Below, piece after piece: positions 44,133 to 55,423 of a stretch of 64,000 nt of DNA. The notes below the pieces were generated by a model. The model saw only the letters and a program-made list of their open reading frames with translations. It made no database searches and was not told where the DNA came from. Position 1 is the first letter of the stretch. The number at the start of each line of letters is the position of its first letter. Source of the DNA: Cercophora sp. LCS_1 (lineage: Eukaryota; Ascomycota; Sordariomycetes; Sordariales; Lasiosphaeriaceae); assembly GCA_036250225.1 (NCBI GenBank), contig JAPZLL010000009.1:558001-622000 (forward strand). The letters are read 5' to 3'. The translations under genes were made by a program, and so were the position numbers.

Positions 44133-47100
44133 GATGGCGATGGAGCAAGACTGAGGCGAAGCAGCTGGAGATGTCTGGGAGGCTGGGCGATGATGATTCT
44201 AACCATGATGACATGAGGCCGCCCTCAGCTTATTATACTGGTAACACGCCGCGCGCACCTCCACCAACACCAACACTCTCACCTCCCCGATTCTCGCTTT
44301 CCATTTTTTTGTTGGGGGTTTCCATTGTCGGACCTGAAGCCATCACGCTACCACGTTTTCCCCACGGCTACAAGGTGGCGGACAGGCATTCCCCGCATTG
44401 GCAGTGCAACGTGCTCAAGCTCGTAGGGTGACATCGCGAGGCTTAGTCCCCCATCAGGCGGCCCTATTTCCCCACATCCCGGTGTGACGACGTGTCTACA
44501 AGTCATCTGAGCGGGTAGCAGCGGACGTTAACCCCAAATTCGTACCAGACAGCCGGGACTTGCAACCCTGGCGGTGGATGTTGGGGAATCTCGCACATCG
44601 CCAGCAACCGTAACCCATCTTGGTTGTCGGATGCAAGTCATCGTTCAATATTCTTTCTCGACCAAGCTTGCGAGGTAGCGAATCATCGTGTATTGCCCTC
44701 CGCAAATCTCTCCGTAGGCTGTCACACCAACGGTAGTTGGCTACTACCTTCCCCGTTGAATCAGCCCAACTCCCGCTGGCCCGGCACTTATACCTTCTAG
44801 GACGGCCGTAGTGTCGCCGCACGTCGTCGCGCACCGATAAATCCAGGGCGGTTAGCAGCCCACCGTTTTGCTCGCTTCCAACAAAAGAGGCGGACCCAGT
44901 TTGAGATCGACGTCGGCAGCTGTCGTTGGGGATAATAATGTCGCTAAGAAAAAGCTTTTCTTGCAGACCAGGGTGAGTGAGTTAGGCTATTTTTACACCT
45001 ACCATTATCCAAGATTGGTGGCGCTGACCTCGCTGAAAAAAAAGGCCAACTGCAGCTGTGCGGGTGTTGCTGCTTTCGCAAATGGTCTTTACCCGGTGCT
45101 GCTAGGAAAGACTGAAGAGTGAGGAGCTTGCCAGCAACATCGGCCCAGTGGTCCAGGGGATGAGACGCTTTAGTTCATGGTGAGCGAAGCTAGTGGTCGT
45201 GCTTGATGGCTCTGTTTGAACCAGTTCCGTCCATTCGTGCAGGTTACCCCCTAGTGAACACTAGCATAGAGGCTAGTTGACGGAACAGTCCAGACCGCTC
45301 CGTTGGCTCGACGCTCTTGGTTCGATGGCGCTGGTCCAGCACCGTTGGTCCAACACTCATCTAACCCCGCAAACGCGCGATGGCGTACCTGCCTTAGACC
45401 AGGCACTACCTCGATCGGGCTGCCGCGAGGTAGGGCACCAAGATGAAGCGCGCGGGGTAATATTTCGATCTCGACCCCAACTCAATGCCCCTTGCCTCGG
45501 TCCGATGCTCTTCGACCTCCTAGAAGACGCCTTTTCGAAGTACTTCATGTGAAAATCTCCCTCGCAAGCTGCCCCTTTTGGTGTTGAGATGTCACTCTCC
45601 CCTCTTTATCTCGCCTCCGCTGCGACACCGGCCGGGCTTTCTGTGTTGACGACATTCTCAGCCGCTCTTGTTGAGGTCTGACCCCTCAGGGATTAGTGAG
45701 GGGTAGTCGGCTTCCGCATCAGTCCCAGATTCTGTCGAAGAAGTTCCCTCCACGTTGGCACAACTCGAAGGCCCGATGTTCTCGTCATCTTCTCCGACCC
45801 GCGCAGTACCAGATATGCGACTTCTCTGTGTCTGTCTCTCCCTCAATATCCTGAAAATCCCTGTGCGGAACTAATAAAGGCCTTCATTCTCAATTCCGTC
45901 GGAGACTTTGTCGAAAATGTCGATACCGCAAAGCGCCGAGGCGTTCCAAGTCAATCCGTCCCCGCGCCCAGGCCGTGCCGGAATCACGGTCAATGTTGTC
46001 CCAACAAAGCTAACCAGCATCGAGTAGATTTGAACGTATATGGCCAACAGACCGAGAGGCCGGAAGCTGGATCGTCTGCAAAAGGACTCCTCCGACCAAC
46101 CCCTGAGGTCTCATCGCTGGTGAACATTGAGTTTGTCGACTAGCAGGCACAAGGCGCTTGGAGGGCAATCGGTCTCGTCAACCTGGGTTCGATCCCGTTG
46201 AACGGCACCCTATCTTCTTCTTCTTGCTGACAACAAGGGGGCACATTTCATTGCAACTCCTGGATTGCGCCATGTCTTGTCCGTCCAAACTCTATTGTTG
46301 GCGCACCCGAGGCTCAGTCGAACTTGAAGACGCTCTCGGGATGTGATCGGAACGGAAATGCAGTCCGGTCTTCCGCTTCCGTCTCACCATCTCTGAGGTA
46401 TCGTGTCCCCACGCTCGTCAACGCCTGCGACGAACCGCATTGCTCGAACCTTCTCAAGATGATGAGCGGTATGATGTCATTGGAATGGCCGCATCGACGT
46501 GAAGCGTTGTGGCAGCCGGAAAAAATGTCGTCGGACGTCGTCAGCCAAATCCATATCGCTGGCTTGACTTGCTGCTATCAAAGTGATATCGCCGTTATCA
46601 TGGTGCTTTATCTGTTCCGAGCTCTTGGTGTCGTTGACGAGAGCACCCGATGAGGCAGCTCGCAGGTGGTGGTCCGTACAAAAAATGATTAGATCCTACT
46701 ATCTTGGCGTGGCGTTTCACAATCCGGGGACTTGGGCGCGTCGAAGAGATGAGCTTGGGAATCTAAGGGCCCGAAAACAACGAGTTCCAGCAGAATTAGG
46801 TTTCGATCCTGCGTTTCAGCGCTTCGTCAGTGCGCGGGGTTCAAAGTCCATTGCGATGGCGCTGAGTTCTATGTCGGAGCAAGGCGGGCGCCACCGAACG
46901 GCGCGCCAAAATGGTGCCGCTCACCAAAAGTGGGTCCCAGCATCCCTCGCGGCCCCTGACGCGGCTTCGGGGCTTCGGTATTGCGTAGCTTGGCGATATG
47001 TTCCAGCATTTGGCCTGGGAAGGGGATGCTCGATCCCAGTTGCCTCGACTCTGATGATCTTCTAGTCGCGATGAGCTAATTACCATTTGAGCGAACCCCC

Positions 47101-48280
47101 ACCTTCTCGACATCCCTCAAAACCTCGCGCGGCTTGCGTCTCTTGACAGAAACTACCCCTTCGAGATATTTTCCCTGTCCTTGGAGTCCTGTCCTCTTTC
47201 ACTTTCTTCTGTTCGCGGCCAACGATCCCTGACGAGTCAGCTTGGGCGCTCCACCATCAGCGCAAGGTGGAAATCCAGGGGTTTGTAGAGCTCGCCTTAC
47301 CACATTCGTGGAGACCCGTCATCCAACATTGTCGAAGTCTCGCAAAAGGGGTCGCTGGGACATGGAGTCTTGGCAAACATCAAAGAACCATCTGAGCCCT
47401 AACCTAGAACCGCCGAAGTCTCGAACGAGAGGGGCAGAAAGTCAAAAGATATTCTCCGCGCTCGCAGAGAAGGGACAAATCTGAAACTGTCTCTAAATAC
47501 CACAAGAAGGCTATCAAAGGTTATCAAAAGTTTTATCGGCGTCTTGTGGGCTTTATTATGCTAGTCCAGACTGCTTGTTGTTGCATGAGCTCGATCCAGT
47601 ATTTCAATTCTTTGCCCCCACTCGGTGTGAAATCGGAGGGAAACCTCGTTTCTGGTGTCAACATGGCGCTCACCAAGCAGCGCGTTCGACAGTCCAATTG
47701 CAAGCGCAGCAGAAGGAAAGTCTGTCAACAGCCATCCAGTGTCAGAATGGAACTGCCTATTGGTCAGGTGAAGGCGCGAGGTGCTGCACAACCGTGCGCC
47801 GCAAACAACCCCGCGTGACGCGTCGGTGGCTGCTTCCAGGCAGCGAAGGTGTTGACCGACGCATCTTGTAGCCTTCCATATTTTCCACCCCGAACACTCA
47901 CTTCCCGGTTGTGAGCGTTGTGTCGCTGGCGGAATCTACTCGGTCTCCAGCATTTCTCGCGATTGCGCTGGCCCGACTTCATGAGCTGTTCTTCAAATGT
48001 GTCGGGTCGAGACTGCTTCGGCCCGGACAAACATTCATGGGGGTTGAACTCTGTTGTGCTGGAGTCATGTGACTTCGCGACGAAATCTGATGCAAGATGG
48101 AAGCTTGCGCGATTGTCACGTGTCGTGGCGCGGTAGGCCTCACCTGCAGCCACAATTCGTCCCCCCGCGCCCCTCTGCACTGCTCGCGGTCGAAAGCTAG
48201 CAAAGCAGACTTCACCGAAGCTCCCCGGGAATGTATCCGATCGGCCTCCTCCCATTGTCACCAGCTAGACGGGAGTAATC
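44133..48280. other. 4.1 kb gene-poor stretch
   Basis: The left end holds the cutinase promoter. Elsewhere I see only short frames without domains. Two B-box-like strings (GGTTCGATCCC near 46188 and GGTTTCGATCC near 46803) lack partner A boxes and a tRNA fold. Composition shifts suggest old, unidentifiable repeat debris. The last 100 bases form the ThTPase promoter. Confidence 0.35.
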
Positions 48281-48916
48281 ATGGCTTCCAAGCTTCGATC
48301 TACCGTCCTCGAGGTCGAGCGCAAGTTTCGCCGCCTCGCCGTCGCGACGTTGACACAGCACGGGGGAAGCCCACCGTTTCGAAGCCTTCGGGTACTCCCG
48401 ACCAAACGGGTTCACGACATATACTATGATAAATCCGATGCCCTCTGCAGCGCCGGAACATGGGTGCGCCTACGCAACGGCGCCTGGGAAGCCAAGGTCC
48501 GCAAGGGCGGCGACAGGACGAATTCACGATTCGAAGAGCTCGCCGAGACAAGAGACATTGCGGCTGCGATCAGCGACGTCACAGGCCTCCGGGCAACTGC
48601 AGACAATGCGTTTGGGCTAGCGAAGATGGCGGAGTTCACAACCACGCGAGAGGGATGGGTCGCTGACGACGAGTTCCACATTGTTCGAGACCGCACAGAC
48701 TTTGGGCACGAGGTTGGAGAGGTCGAGCTACAAATGGAGGTACAAGAGCAAGAAGGGCGGGCGCCTACAGAGGGGGAGAAAGAGAAGGCAATGGCTGATA
48801 TGGATCGGAGGATAGTCGCCTTCATGCAGAGGTACTCCTGGGCGTTTGCCAAAGGAAAGCCGACCGGGAAGCTGACCGCCTATTTCGAGGCGAAGAAGAT
48901 GAGGGAGGGAGACTAG
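48281..48916 (+). CDS. CYTH-domain thiamine triphosphatase
   Basis: Intronless, 211 aa. The CYTH hallmark ExExK is at residues 11-15 (LEVERKF). It is followed by the basic/acidic tunnel strands: HDIYYDKSDALCSAGTWVRL, RNGAWEAKVRKGG and RFEELAETRDI. Later strands are MAEFTTTREGW, HIVRDRTDFGHEVGEVELQM and KLTAYFEAKK. These charged side chains bind the triphosphate and Mg2+. The fungal and animal members of this size hydrolyse thiamine triphosphate; other CYTH proteins hydrolyse inorganic triphosphate or make cAMP, so the substrate is inferred from overall similarity. It precedes the kinase/HAD/PRTase gene on the same strand. Confidence 0.85.
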   Translation: MASKLRSTVLEVERKFRRLAVATLTQHGGSPPFRSLRVLPTKRVHDIYYDKSDALCSAGTWVRLRNGAWEAKVRKGGDRTNSRFEELAETRDIAAAISDVTGLRATADNAFGLAKMAEFTTTREGWVADDEFHIVRDRTDFGHEVGEVELQMEVQEQEGRAPTEGEKEKAMADMDRRIVAFMQRYSWAFAKGKPTGKLTAYFEAKKMREGD

Positions 48917-49520
48917 AGACCGGGGAAATTGAGACTGCGCATCAGGGCGAAGAGCTTCCAGCCAGCCTTGGATCGGGTGTCAACATCACGTTGAGGCATT
49001 CCAAGCACACCACCGCTTTGCCCGCCGTGTGAGGATGTAGTCCGCCGTGGGAATCATCAGAATCGTTGCAGGAATGTTTGTTTGACCGTCGTCCATCGAC
49101 CTGAACCCCTGCGGCCCCCTCTCAAAAGTTAGAGGTGGGCAATCGGCTCCTTGTCCGCCCTTGCCGACCTGCAAGTCTGTCAGTGCAAACACGGGAGGGT
49201 GCCGAAATTGACAGCCTCGCTGCTTCCCGTCCGACACCGTCGCCGCTCATTGGGCCCCTTTGCGGCGGTGTAGGCCTCACCACGTATCGTGTTACCACAC
49301 CTTGACCCCCTTAGGACACCCAAGGAGGCCTACGACACAACTGGGGTGGGGGTGACAAGTTCCATGAGGACCGGCTTCAGGGGTATTTAGGTGTCCCTCC
49401 ACCGTGCTGACCGGGAGCGAGCATCCCCCCAAGTATCGAGCTCGACAACCACACGGTTTGGATCGTCTGCCCAAATCACGCACCATTCTGCTCGGCACCT
49501 TTGCCGAATCCCCATTCATC
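48917..49520. other. Intergenic, 0.6 kb
   Basis: Promoter of the kinase/HAD/PRTase gene. The frame of that gene is open upstream to 49404, but the ATG at 49521 (CATCATGTCC) directly before the first domain is the better start. Confidence 0.35.
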
Positions 49521-51425
49521 ATGTCCTCTCCAGAGTCGAAGCCAATGGTTGTCGGCATCTACGGTCTACCCGGCTCGGGGAAGTCCTTTCTGCTGCGCCA
49601 ACTTCAGAAGAGTCTTGAATCCAACGGCTTTGATCTCATTGAAGGCTCTGCCGTGATTGACTCATTGACACCGGGTGGCCTGGAGGCATTCAAGACCCTC
49701 CCCGACGCCGAAAAGACTTCGTTGCGCCTGCTAGCCATCTCCATGATCCGAGAGAAAGCAGCACAGTCTGGCAAGACCGCGGTTGTTGCCGGACACTACA
49801 TGTTTTGGCCCGAAGAAGAGGAGACAGGAACAAAGGTTCTGACCCATGGCGATATCGCAACCTACACCCATATTCTCTATCTCGACGTCGCATCTCATAC
49901 CATCGTTCAGCGCCGACAGAGTGACACTGAGAGAGCTCGACCCGATGTCTCAGTCCGCCACGTGCAGAGGTGGCAACAGGCTGAGATCACCGAGCTGCGA
50001 GACATCTGTCGTCAGAACAATATTTTCTTTGTCACCGTCCCAGCACCCGCCCAGGAGACCAGGGTTACCGAGTTGGTTCTCGCCTTCTGCAAGCACACAA
50101 ATGCCATCAAAACTTCACACGCAGAGAAGGTTCTTGATGACTTCATTTCCTCCCACCATCAGCACAAGAAACTTGACACCATTCTTGTCTTTGATGCCGA
50201 CAAGACCCTCTCCGTCGAGGATACTGGTGCAGTATTCTGGGCCCTAGCTAGTCCTGATGAACAGCCGGATACCCTCAAACAGTTGTTCAGCGGGCCAATG
50301 GGCTACAGCGACGCTGCATTCCGCCAGGCCGCCCTCTTGTACAGCGAGATTCCCGAGGGCTTTGATCACCTTTGCTCCCAGGTGGCGTCCTCCGTTAAGA
50401 TCCGCCCGGAACTCCTTCGCCTCCTCGAGAGCACTACAGCTTCCACAAACACTTCCGCCCTTGTCATCACATGTGGGCTCCAACAGATCTGGACAAAGAT
50501 CCTCGCTCTCGCCGGCTGCGCCCACATCCCTGTCCTCGGATCCGGTCTCCCTGCTCACCCGCTCCTCGTCACCCCTTCGCTGAAGGCACACCTTGTCGAA
50601 CGCCTACGCAAGACTCATGGCCTCACGGTTCGCGCCTTTGGCGACAGCACCCTCGACATTCCCATGCTCGCCGCAGCCAACCACGCCGTCGTCGTCACTC
50701 AGCCCTCGACCAGCATGCTCAATGCGCTGGAAAGGACTCCCTTACGCAACGCCCACCAACTCATCCTCCCTCCGACAAGAACCCCCTACCCGTCTCTCCC
50801 GGTTATCAGCCTCGCCTTGTGCCATCACCCTGTTCGTATCTACACCGCTCAGTCCGGGGCAGCCAAGATTCTCTCCACATCCCACCGTGATGCCCGCCTC
50901 TTTGGCCCCGCGCTGCGTGCCTCACACCAGCGTGCCGGATGGTACCTAGCCATGACACACCTCACCAAACTCCTTGGCATCGAAGAAATCCCGGGCGGTA
51001 TCCCCCATGTTCAGGGACATACCACCGAGGGCCACCACCTTCGCCACGAGATGGACACCCTCATCATCGCCCTCATGCGCGGTGGGGAGCCAATGGCCCT
51101 GGGTGTCAGCGAGGCGTTTCCTGCCGCGGGGTTCTTACACGCCAAGACGGTGGGTGATGTGAAGGAGGAGCATCTGAATGGGATGAAGACGGTGCTGCTG
51201 GTTGACTCGGTGGTCAATACCGGGAAGTCGGCCATGGAGTTTGTTGACCATGTTTCAAGGGAGGGCGTTAGGGTTATTATCGTTGCGGGGGTTGTGCAAG
51301 CTTCGGCAGTCGGCGTCCTGGCGGGCACGGAGATTGTTGCCTTGAGGGTTTCGGAGAATAGGTTTGTTGGTAGGGGCGGCACGGATACGGGCAATCGGTT
51401 GTTTGGGACTGTTAGGCTGGAGTAA
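49521..51425 (+). CDS. P-loop kinase / HAD phosphatase / uracil-PRTase fusion
   Basis: Intronless, 634 aa, three domains. Residues ~8-200 form a P-loop kinase with Walker A GLPGSGKSF, ILYLDVASHTIVQRRQ and an Arg-rich lid. Residues ~220-400 form a HAD phosphatase with FDADKTLS (nucleophile Asp225, next acid Asp227), ALVITCGLQQIW and GDSTLDIPML. The phosphoserine-phosphatase-like layout is clear. Residues ~450-634 form a phosphoribosyltransferase with RAGWYLAMTHL, MRGGEPMALGV, the PRPP loop VDSVVNTGKSAMEF (561-574) and a terminal TDTGNRLFGTVRL. The last resembles the uracil-binding GDxGDRxFGT motif of UPRTs. The set suggests nucleobase or nucleotide salvage with built-in kinase and phosphatase steps, though the true substrate is unknown. 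I recall similar three-domain proteins in other ascomycetes. Confidence 0.82.
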   Translation: MSSPESKPMVVGIYGLPGSGKSFLLRQLQKSLESNGFDLIEGSAVIDSLTPGGLEAFKTLPDAEKTSLRLLAISMIREKAAQSGKTAVVAGHYMFWPEEEETGTKVLTHGDIATYTHILYLDVASHTIVQRRQSDTERARPDVSVRHVQRWQQAEITELRDICRQNNIFFVTVPAPAQETRVTELVLAFCKHTNAIKTSHAEKVLDDFISSHHQHKKLDTILVFDADKTLSVEDTGAVFWALASPDEQPDTLKQLFSGPMGYSDAAFRQAALLYSEIPEGFDHLCSQVASSVKIRPELLRLLESTTASTNTSALVITCGLQQIWTKILALAGCAHIPVLGSGLPAHPLLVTPSLKAHLVERLRKTHGLTVRAFGDSTLDIPMLAAANHAVVVTQPSTSMLNALERTPLRNAHQLILPPTRTPYPSLPVISLALCHHPVRIYTAQSGAAKILSTSHRDARLFGPALRASHQRAGWYLAMTHLTKLLGIEEIPGGIPHVQGHTTEGHHLRHEMDTLIIALMRGGEPMALGVSEAFPAAGFLHAKTVGDVKEEHLNGMKTVLLVDSVVNTGKSAMEFVDHVSREGVRVIIVAGVVQASAVGVLAGTEIVALRVSENRFVGRGGTDTGNRLFGTVRLE

Positions 51426-52217
51426 GGACATGGACATGGACATGCGGGTTGCCCGCCGCTCGGAACCACCAAGATGGCGTCGGCCGGAGTCTGTGTTGCG
51501 ACATAGATTCCGAAAGAGCTCTGTTTTTCGCACACACGATGCAGGCAGCGCGATGGCAGCGGTGTTCCGAAGCCATGCGAAGGCACTGGCAAAGGGAACG
51601 AGCGACTATTGCATTGAAGGAAGTCGCAAAGATGGGATTCGCGCTGTTTCTCACGTACGTTGTCGTGGCTATCTCAAGCTCACTCAATGCAATCCGCCTG
51701 GTCATCAGTCCTGATTCGTCCCGTCCCATCCGCGCCACACCCCATGTCGCCGGGTAGATTCGCACACGGTTTCATTGGACATTAGAACCCAACCAGCTGG
51801 TTCCGAAGATTGACGGGCCGAAGAGCATCGAGAGGATTTAACCAGGGCTTAAAAGTCGTCCGTTGGTCGTCGCATTCGGTGAAAGATAGTCTCGTCTCAA
51901 TTGAAGACAGGCATATAGCTTTTTTGCCATCCCTGTTTGTCTTCAGAAGGATTGCGGCCCATGTCGGCGATGTTGACAGAGTAATTTGGGATGTGTCCAG
52001 AGACGCGTCGTTGGCGGTGTCTGTTGGTACCTAGGTAACAAAAGAAATTCCGCCTTGGACAAACGTGAGCTTTTTATCCCCGAAGCCCCGCGTTCTGCCT
52101 TTACAGATCGCTGGGGATAAATAGAGAGCCGCGGAAACATTTTCAAGAGACCGATGCACTCCACGAAAGCGTCATTCTCATCTTTCGCCTGAAAGAAACA
52201 ACCAATCCACCACCTTC
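51426..52217. other. Intergenic, 0.8 kb
   Basis: 3' flank of the fusion enzyme and promoter of the small secreted protein. No gene seen; a TATA-like site near the right end is listed separately. Confidence 0.35.
52117..52124 (+). promoter_or_regulatory. TATA-like box
   Basis: ATAAATAG about 95 bases upstream of the ATG of the small secreted protein, a usual position for a fungal core promoter with a short leader. Confidence 0.4.
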
Positions 52218-52688
52218 ATGATGCGCCTTATTACCGGCTTCGTCCCCTGTCTCCCCTTCGTAACCGCCACTCCCTTCTTCCTCCCAACGAACCCCTCCCC
52301 GGGACTCTATTCGCGCCCGTCTTCACGCCCATCTTCACGCCCATCTTCACGCCCATCTTCACACCTTGCCCCGCACCAGAGAGACGACGGTGACATCGAC
52401 ATGATGCACATTGTCGGCGTACCAGGCCTGCGCGGCGCAAACGGCACGCTAATGGACCTGTGGGGCAGAACGATACCAGGAACATGCCACGACATCCACC
52501 CCGAGGTCAAAACTTTCAAGGAGGTCTCTGCTGTGGTGGGCTATATCTGCTACATGTATTTCGAATACCAGTGCAAGGAGGCCGCTATCACAATTGGGGC
52601 GGAACCGTGGCGTATGCCGAAGCTTCTTGGGGGTGGGGAGTTGCCTGAGGTGCAGATTTTCAAGAGTTGGAAGTGTACGGAAAATTGA
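52218..52688 (+). CDS. Small secreted cysteine-containing protein with SRPS repeats
   Basis: Intronless, 156 aa. A signal peptide (LITGFVPCLPFVTATPFF) is followed by a short tandem repeat (SRPS four times), then RDDGDIDMMHIVGVPGLRG. The folded part has four cysteines: GTCHDIHPEV, GYICYMYFEYQCKEA and FKSWKCTEN. This gives two likely disulfides and a length typical of fungal effector-like or surface proteins. No known domain was recognised. Function is unknown. It is convergent with the GH95 gene, with only 56 bases between stops. Confidence 0.65.
   Translation: MMRLITGFVPCLPFVTATPFFLPTNPSPGLYSRPSSRPSSRPSSRPSSHLAPHQRDDGDIDMMHIVGVPGLRGANGTLMDLWGRTIPGTCHDIHPEVKTFKEVSAVVGYICYMYFEYQCKEAAITIGAEPWRMPKLLGGGELPEVQIFKSWKCTEN
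52314..52361 (+). repeat. 12-bp tandem repeat, four units
   Basis: Four perfect or near-perfect units of CGCCC[G/A]TCTTCA encode the SRPS repeat just after the signal peptide of the small secreted protein. In-frame 12-base units allow length variation without frameshift. Confidence 0.85.
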
Positions 52689-52744
52689 GGTGAAGATACC
52701 CCTGAACCCGGAGTCAGCATGAAATCAACAAAATGAAAGCCTCA

Positions 52745-55423
52745 CTACCCGAGCGTAATCTTATACGTCCTACCCTTCTCTCCCTCCAGCCTGACAAACA
52801 CGCCCGTCCCACCTCCCTCTACACCAACGCTCACCCCGCCCTCCCTCTCACCCCCCACCGCGGTCGTTCCCAACGTCACATAAACCACATTCCCCAGCTC
52901 ACTCGTCAACTCGGCACTCTCCAACACGCCCTCCCCATCCCAGCTCACATCAACTTTATACCCCCCTCTCGCCTTCAGCCCCTTCACAAACCCCCCTCCC
53001 CTAGCCCACTCTCTCGGCACCGCCGGCAACAGTCTAATCAACGGTACTTTCCCCTCCTCTCCCGTATACGCAGCCATCAGCACCGTCCCATTCCCACCGC
53101 CCACTCTCAGCACACTCTCATGACTCTGAACAAGACTCTCCACCATGGCCCCCGGCGCCCCCAAACTCGCATCAATCTGAAACGGCGCCGCACCACCCAT
53201 GTTCAGCATGGTGCGGTTCCAGCTGCATGCACTGTTGATTTGGCCTGCGAGGTACTTGTGCGCAACGTCCGGGAGGAATAAGCGCCCTGCTAGAGCAACG
53301 GTCCAGACGCGAGGCCAGCCGCAGGTGCCGCCGCCGGCGGAGAGGCGGTGGTGGAGGGAAGTGATGGCGGCGGTGAAAAGGGTGGTATTGGAGGGGGTGA
53401 TGTGGTGGAGAGGGTAGACGGGGACGAGGTGGGACATGTGGCCGTTTCCGGGGTTGGCCTGGGAGGATGTTATTAGTGGTCTGGGGAAGGAAAGTGGGAT
53501 AAGGGGGCAAGGAGAGAGGAAAAGGGGGGATACCTCTTCGTAGTCTTCCATCCACTCAGCAATGCCGCCATACTGGTTGATTCGCATCGGAGGAAGCTTG
53601 GCTTTCATGTCGGCCACCTTTTTAGCAAAGACACCGTCGTTGACACCAAGCGCCGCTTGAGCCTCGGGGATAAAGCTGAACACCTCCCAAAGAAGCTCAT
53701 TATCCACGGTAGGACCAGGACAGATAGCAGCCTGCTGCTGCTTGTTCACTCCCCCTGGCACCAAGAAGGCATTCTCCGGAGACGACGAAGGATTGGTGAC
53801 CATGAAGCCCTTGTGCGGCGTCAACAAGTCCAACGCAAACTGCGCAACGTTCCTGATGGTCGGGAACATATCCCTCAGCATCTCCTTGTCGCCCGTAAAC
53901 CGGAAGTGCTCGATAGCATGCGTGATCATCCACGTCGCGCCCATGGGCCAGAAAGTACCCGCGAGGTAGTCATCCTGCGGCGCCGAGTCCCCCCACATGT
54001 CCGTGTTGTGATGGGTGACGGTGCCGCTGGCGTTGTACATCTTGCTTGCTACCTCGCGGCCGCGCTTGTCCATCGTCTTGAGGAGATTGTTCAGCGGCTG
54101 GACGAGATCTCCGAGCCCGGTGACCAAGCTAGGCCAGTAGTTCATCTCTGCTACCCGTCAGCAACCTAATTAAAACCAAACACACCAGAAAAACTCACGC
54201 AAGTTAATATTGACCGTATACTTGGACCCCCAAACCGGATGATAAACATCATTCCAAATCCCCTGCAAATTCGGCGGAAGACTCAAATCCTTACCCCCCG
54301 CCTCCGCACTCGGTCTCGACGAAGCAATCAGCAGATACCGCCCCAGCTGAAAATAGAGACTCGCCAACTCGCCATCGAACTTGTCCGCCGTCATAGCAAT
54401 AACCCGAGCCGACGTCTTTAGCGCCTTGACCGCCGCGCTCGACACTCCGAGGTTGATCGACACACGATCAAAAAAGGACTTGTAATCATTGACGTGGGCT
54501 TCGTGGATGGCCTCAAAAGGCTTGGCGACAGCAGCGAGGTCATCGATCACAGCCTGCTTGGGGTCCGATCTCCGATAGCTCGTCCAACTCTGAATATACA
54601 CCGTCGCCTCGTCAGCGCCCTCGCAACGAACGGTATCGCCCATTGTGGACACCTTGCCGCCCTTGGAGGCAATCCGCGCTCCGACGGCCCAGACAAGGGG
54701 ATCCGCATCGGCGGTTTGCCCGCCGGTGATGGTGGAATGACCATTGGCGGGGACGCTCCACCCCTGGTAGCGATTGAGATCAGACCCGCGATCGATGCGG
54801 ACACGGATGTTGATGCTCCCCGGTTTGTCGGCGCGGATGCGCACGGCCATGATGTTATCGGGATTGCTAGCGAGGTATTCCCGCTGGTAGGTGATGTTCC
54901 CGATAGTGTAGTACGCACCGGCGACGGCGTCGTCGATGCCGAGCCAGCGCTCGTAGTCGGATACGGCGCCGTCGCCGGGGTTATAATATGCCTGTGTGAG
55001 CTTGAGGTTGCCCATTTTGTAGTAGTGGCGGGTGGACAGGGGTGTGCCAGTGTACCCCTGGACACCCCAGTCCTCGGCCTCGGCGAGTTTATGGGGTCCT
55101 TCGAGAATGAGCTGTTGCATTTTTTGGATCGTGTCGTGGCCGTCGGGGTTGATGCGGTTCAGGGGGCCGCCGGACCAGAACGAGTTTTCGTTGAGTCGGA
55201 TCATTTCGCGTCTGGGGTCGCCGCTGGTCATGATGCCGGTGCGGCCGTTGCCAAGGGGGTAGTACTCGGGGAAGGCGTCGTTGGCGCCGGGCGCGTCGTC
55301 CCAGATGCGCAGGGGGTTGGACCTGGAGTTGGGTTTGGGAAGCTGGGCGGCGTGGGCCAAGCTGAAGAAAGGCGTCACCGACAGCAGCAAAGCCGCGGCG
55401 CCGGAAAGTGAGAAGCCAAGCAT
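52745..55423 (-). CDS. Secreted GH95 alpha-L-fucosidase
   Basis: Three exons: 55423-54199, 54147-53534 and 53458-52745, 850 aa. Intron 1 (GTGAGT...GGTAGCAG) restores NINLQMNYWPSL, the GH95 hallmark. A signal peptide (SGAAALLLSVTPFFSLAHA) precedes the N-terminal beta domain (FPEYYPLGNGRTGIMTSG, IRLNENSFWSGGP). The (alpha/alpha)6 catalytic core includes LPPNLQGIWND, VTHHNTDMWGDSAP and GGIAEWMEDYEE. The residues implicated in GH95 catalysis (Asn and Asp in the HHNTD region, Glu in the EWMEDY region) are present. GH95 enzymes release alpha-1,2-L-fucose or L-galactose from xyloglucan and related glycans. Length is normal for the family. Confidence 0.9.

Noticed and set aside
46150..46215. Possible tRNA: GGTTCGATCCC with a downstream GGCACCC
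   Set aside because: No matching acceptor strand, no A box at the right distance and the T stem does not pair.
46795..46830. Second B-box-like string GGTTTCGATCC
   Set aside because: No A box or cloverleaf; an isolated 11-base match is expected by chance.
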